A stretch of 6,522 nucleotides of DNA from Dehalococcoidales bacterium (GTDB lineage: Bacteria > Chloroflexota > Dehalococcoidia > Dehalococcoidales > UBA2162). Location: assembly GCA_020343555.1 (NCBI GenBank), contig CP070800.1, positions 677,939 to 684,460 on the forward strand. The letters are read 5' to 3'. The stretch's first letter is position 1, and each line of letters starts with the position of its first letter. Positions 6,309 to 6,522 of the stretch are shown here, in pieces. A model generated the notes under the pieces. The model was not told where the DNA came from, searched no databases, and saw nothing but the letters and a program-made list of their open reading frames with translations. The position numbers were made by a program, and so were the translations under genes.

Positions 6309-6350
6309 CCGGCATCTTTTAAGATAAAAGGGTTAGTAGGAGGAACAGAA

Positions 6351-6369
6351 TCCCGTATCTATTACGGGA
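6351..6369 (-). terminator. Hairpin between MFS and receiver gene, possible terminator for the minus-strand gene
   Basis: A 7-bp perfect stem (tcccgta 6351-6357, tacggga 6363-6369) with a 5-base loop lies 10 bases past the minus-strand stop. On the minus strand it is followed by ttctgttcc, a broken T-rich tail. On the plus strand it is followed by acaaacc, which would not support termination. The spacer 6309-6379 otherwise holds only a weak AT hairpin (cttttaagataaaag, 6316-6330). Confidence 0.4.
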
Positions 6370-6379
6370 ACAAACCGGA

Positions 6380-6522
6380 TTATGATATGACTGAACTTTT
6401 TTCCAACCTGGTCTGAATTCGTGCAACAAGGGTATTTATTTTAATCGGTTTTCTGATTAAGTCATCTGCTCCGCAGTTCAATGTATTTTCGAGAATCATT
6501 TGATTACGCTCATTGGTAATGA
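6380..6522 (-). CDS. Response-regulator receiver domain, C-terminal end (rest outside window)
   Basis: The frame reading leftward from the right edge to a TAA at 6380-6382 encodes the last 46 residues of a CheY-like receiver domain. Its sequence runs ITNERNQMILENTLNCGADD and then LIRKPIKINTLVARIQTRLE before a short tail. GADDLIRKP matches the receiver signature in which the conserved Lys (followed by a cis-Pro) contacts the phosphoryl group of the Asp pocket. ARIQTRL fits the last helix. The acidic pocket and phospho-acceptor Asp lie beyond the window. The protein ends about 21 residues after the KP, so the receiver is the C-terminal domain. It could be a single-domain regulator, the end of a hybrid kinase, or a protein with an upstream output domain. 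It is convergent with the MFS gene. Confidence 0.8.
   Translation of the reverse strand, partial: ITNERNQMILENTLNCGADDLIRKPIKINTLVARIQTRLEKSSVIS

Noticed and set aside
6335..6344. A GGAGGA site downstream of the MFS stop, which might precede a plus-strand gene
   Set aside because: No ATG, GTG or TTG follows at a suitable distance, and the region next to it runs into the minus-strand receiver gene.

Overview
The window looks bacterial. It has Shine-Dalgarno sites of the GGAGG type, sigma70-like -10/-35 pairs, a lipobox signal peptide and a response-regulator receiver domain. GC content is intermediate by eye (mid to high 40s percent). The mix of a type-3 (archaeal/eukaryotic-like) prolyl-tRNA synthetase, a divergent LmbE/PIG-L protein, an MCT-like MFS permease and a stand-alone lipoprotein would fit Chloroflexota such as Dehalococcoidia. 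That placement is an impression from family resemblance only and was not tested.

Layout: (1) 2-832, plus strand: the C-terminal part of an SbcD/Mre11 nuclease, cut by the left edge. (2) 922-2358, minus strand: a complete class II prolyl-tRNA synthetase (proS), convergent with sbcD. (3) 2359-2711: a divergent intergenic region with a promoter facing each way, a 9-bp tandem repeat and at most one doubtful small ORF. (4) 2712-3455, plus: an LmbE/PIG-L family metal-dependent hydrolase that keeps its zinc ligands but has lost two expected catalytic residues. (5) 3456-3821: no credible gene, one very strong imperfect hairpin, and a promoter for the next gene. (6) 3822-4907, plus: an unrecognised, very acidic lipoprotein with a DFExP-repeat tail, followed by a good intrinsic terminator. 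(7) 5028-6308, plus: a 12-TM MFS permease. (8) 6380-6522, minus: the C-terminal end of a receiver domain, cut by the right edge.

The genes do not form an obvious pathway. Each complete gene has its own candidate promoter, and hairpins or terminators lie between several of them, so the region reads as a string of mainly monocistronic housekeeping and accessory genes. Three start codons are moved downstream of the longest ORF because a GGAGG site sits in front of an internal start (2712, 3822, 5028). I see no CRISPR array, no transposase, no tRNA or rRNA, and no clear multi-gene novel system. The most noteworthy items are the altered LmbE active site, the lipoprotein and the 3569-3608 hairpin.
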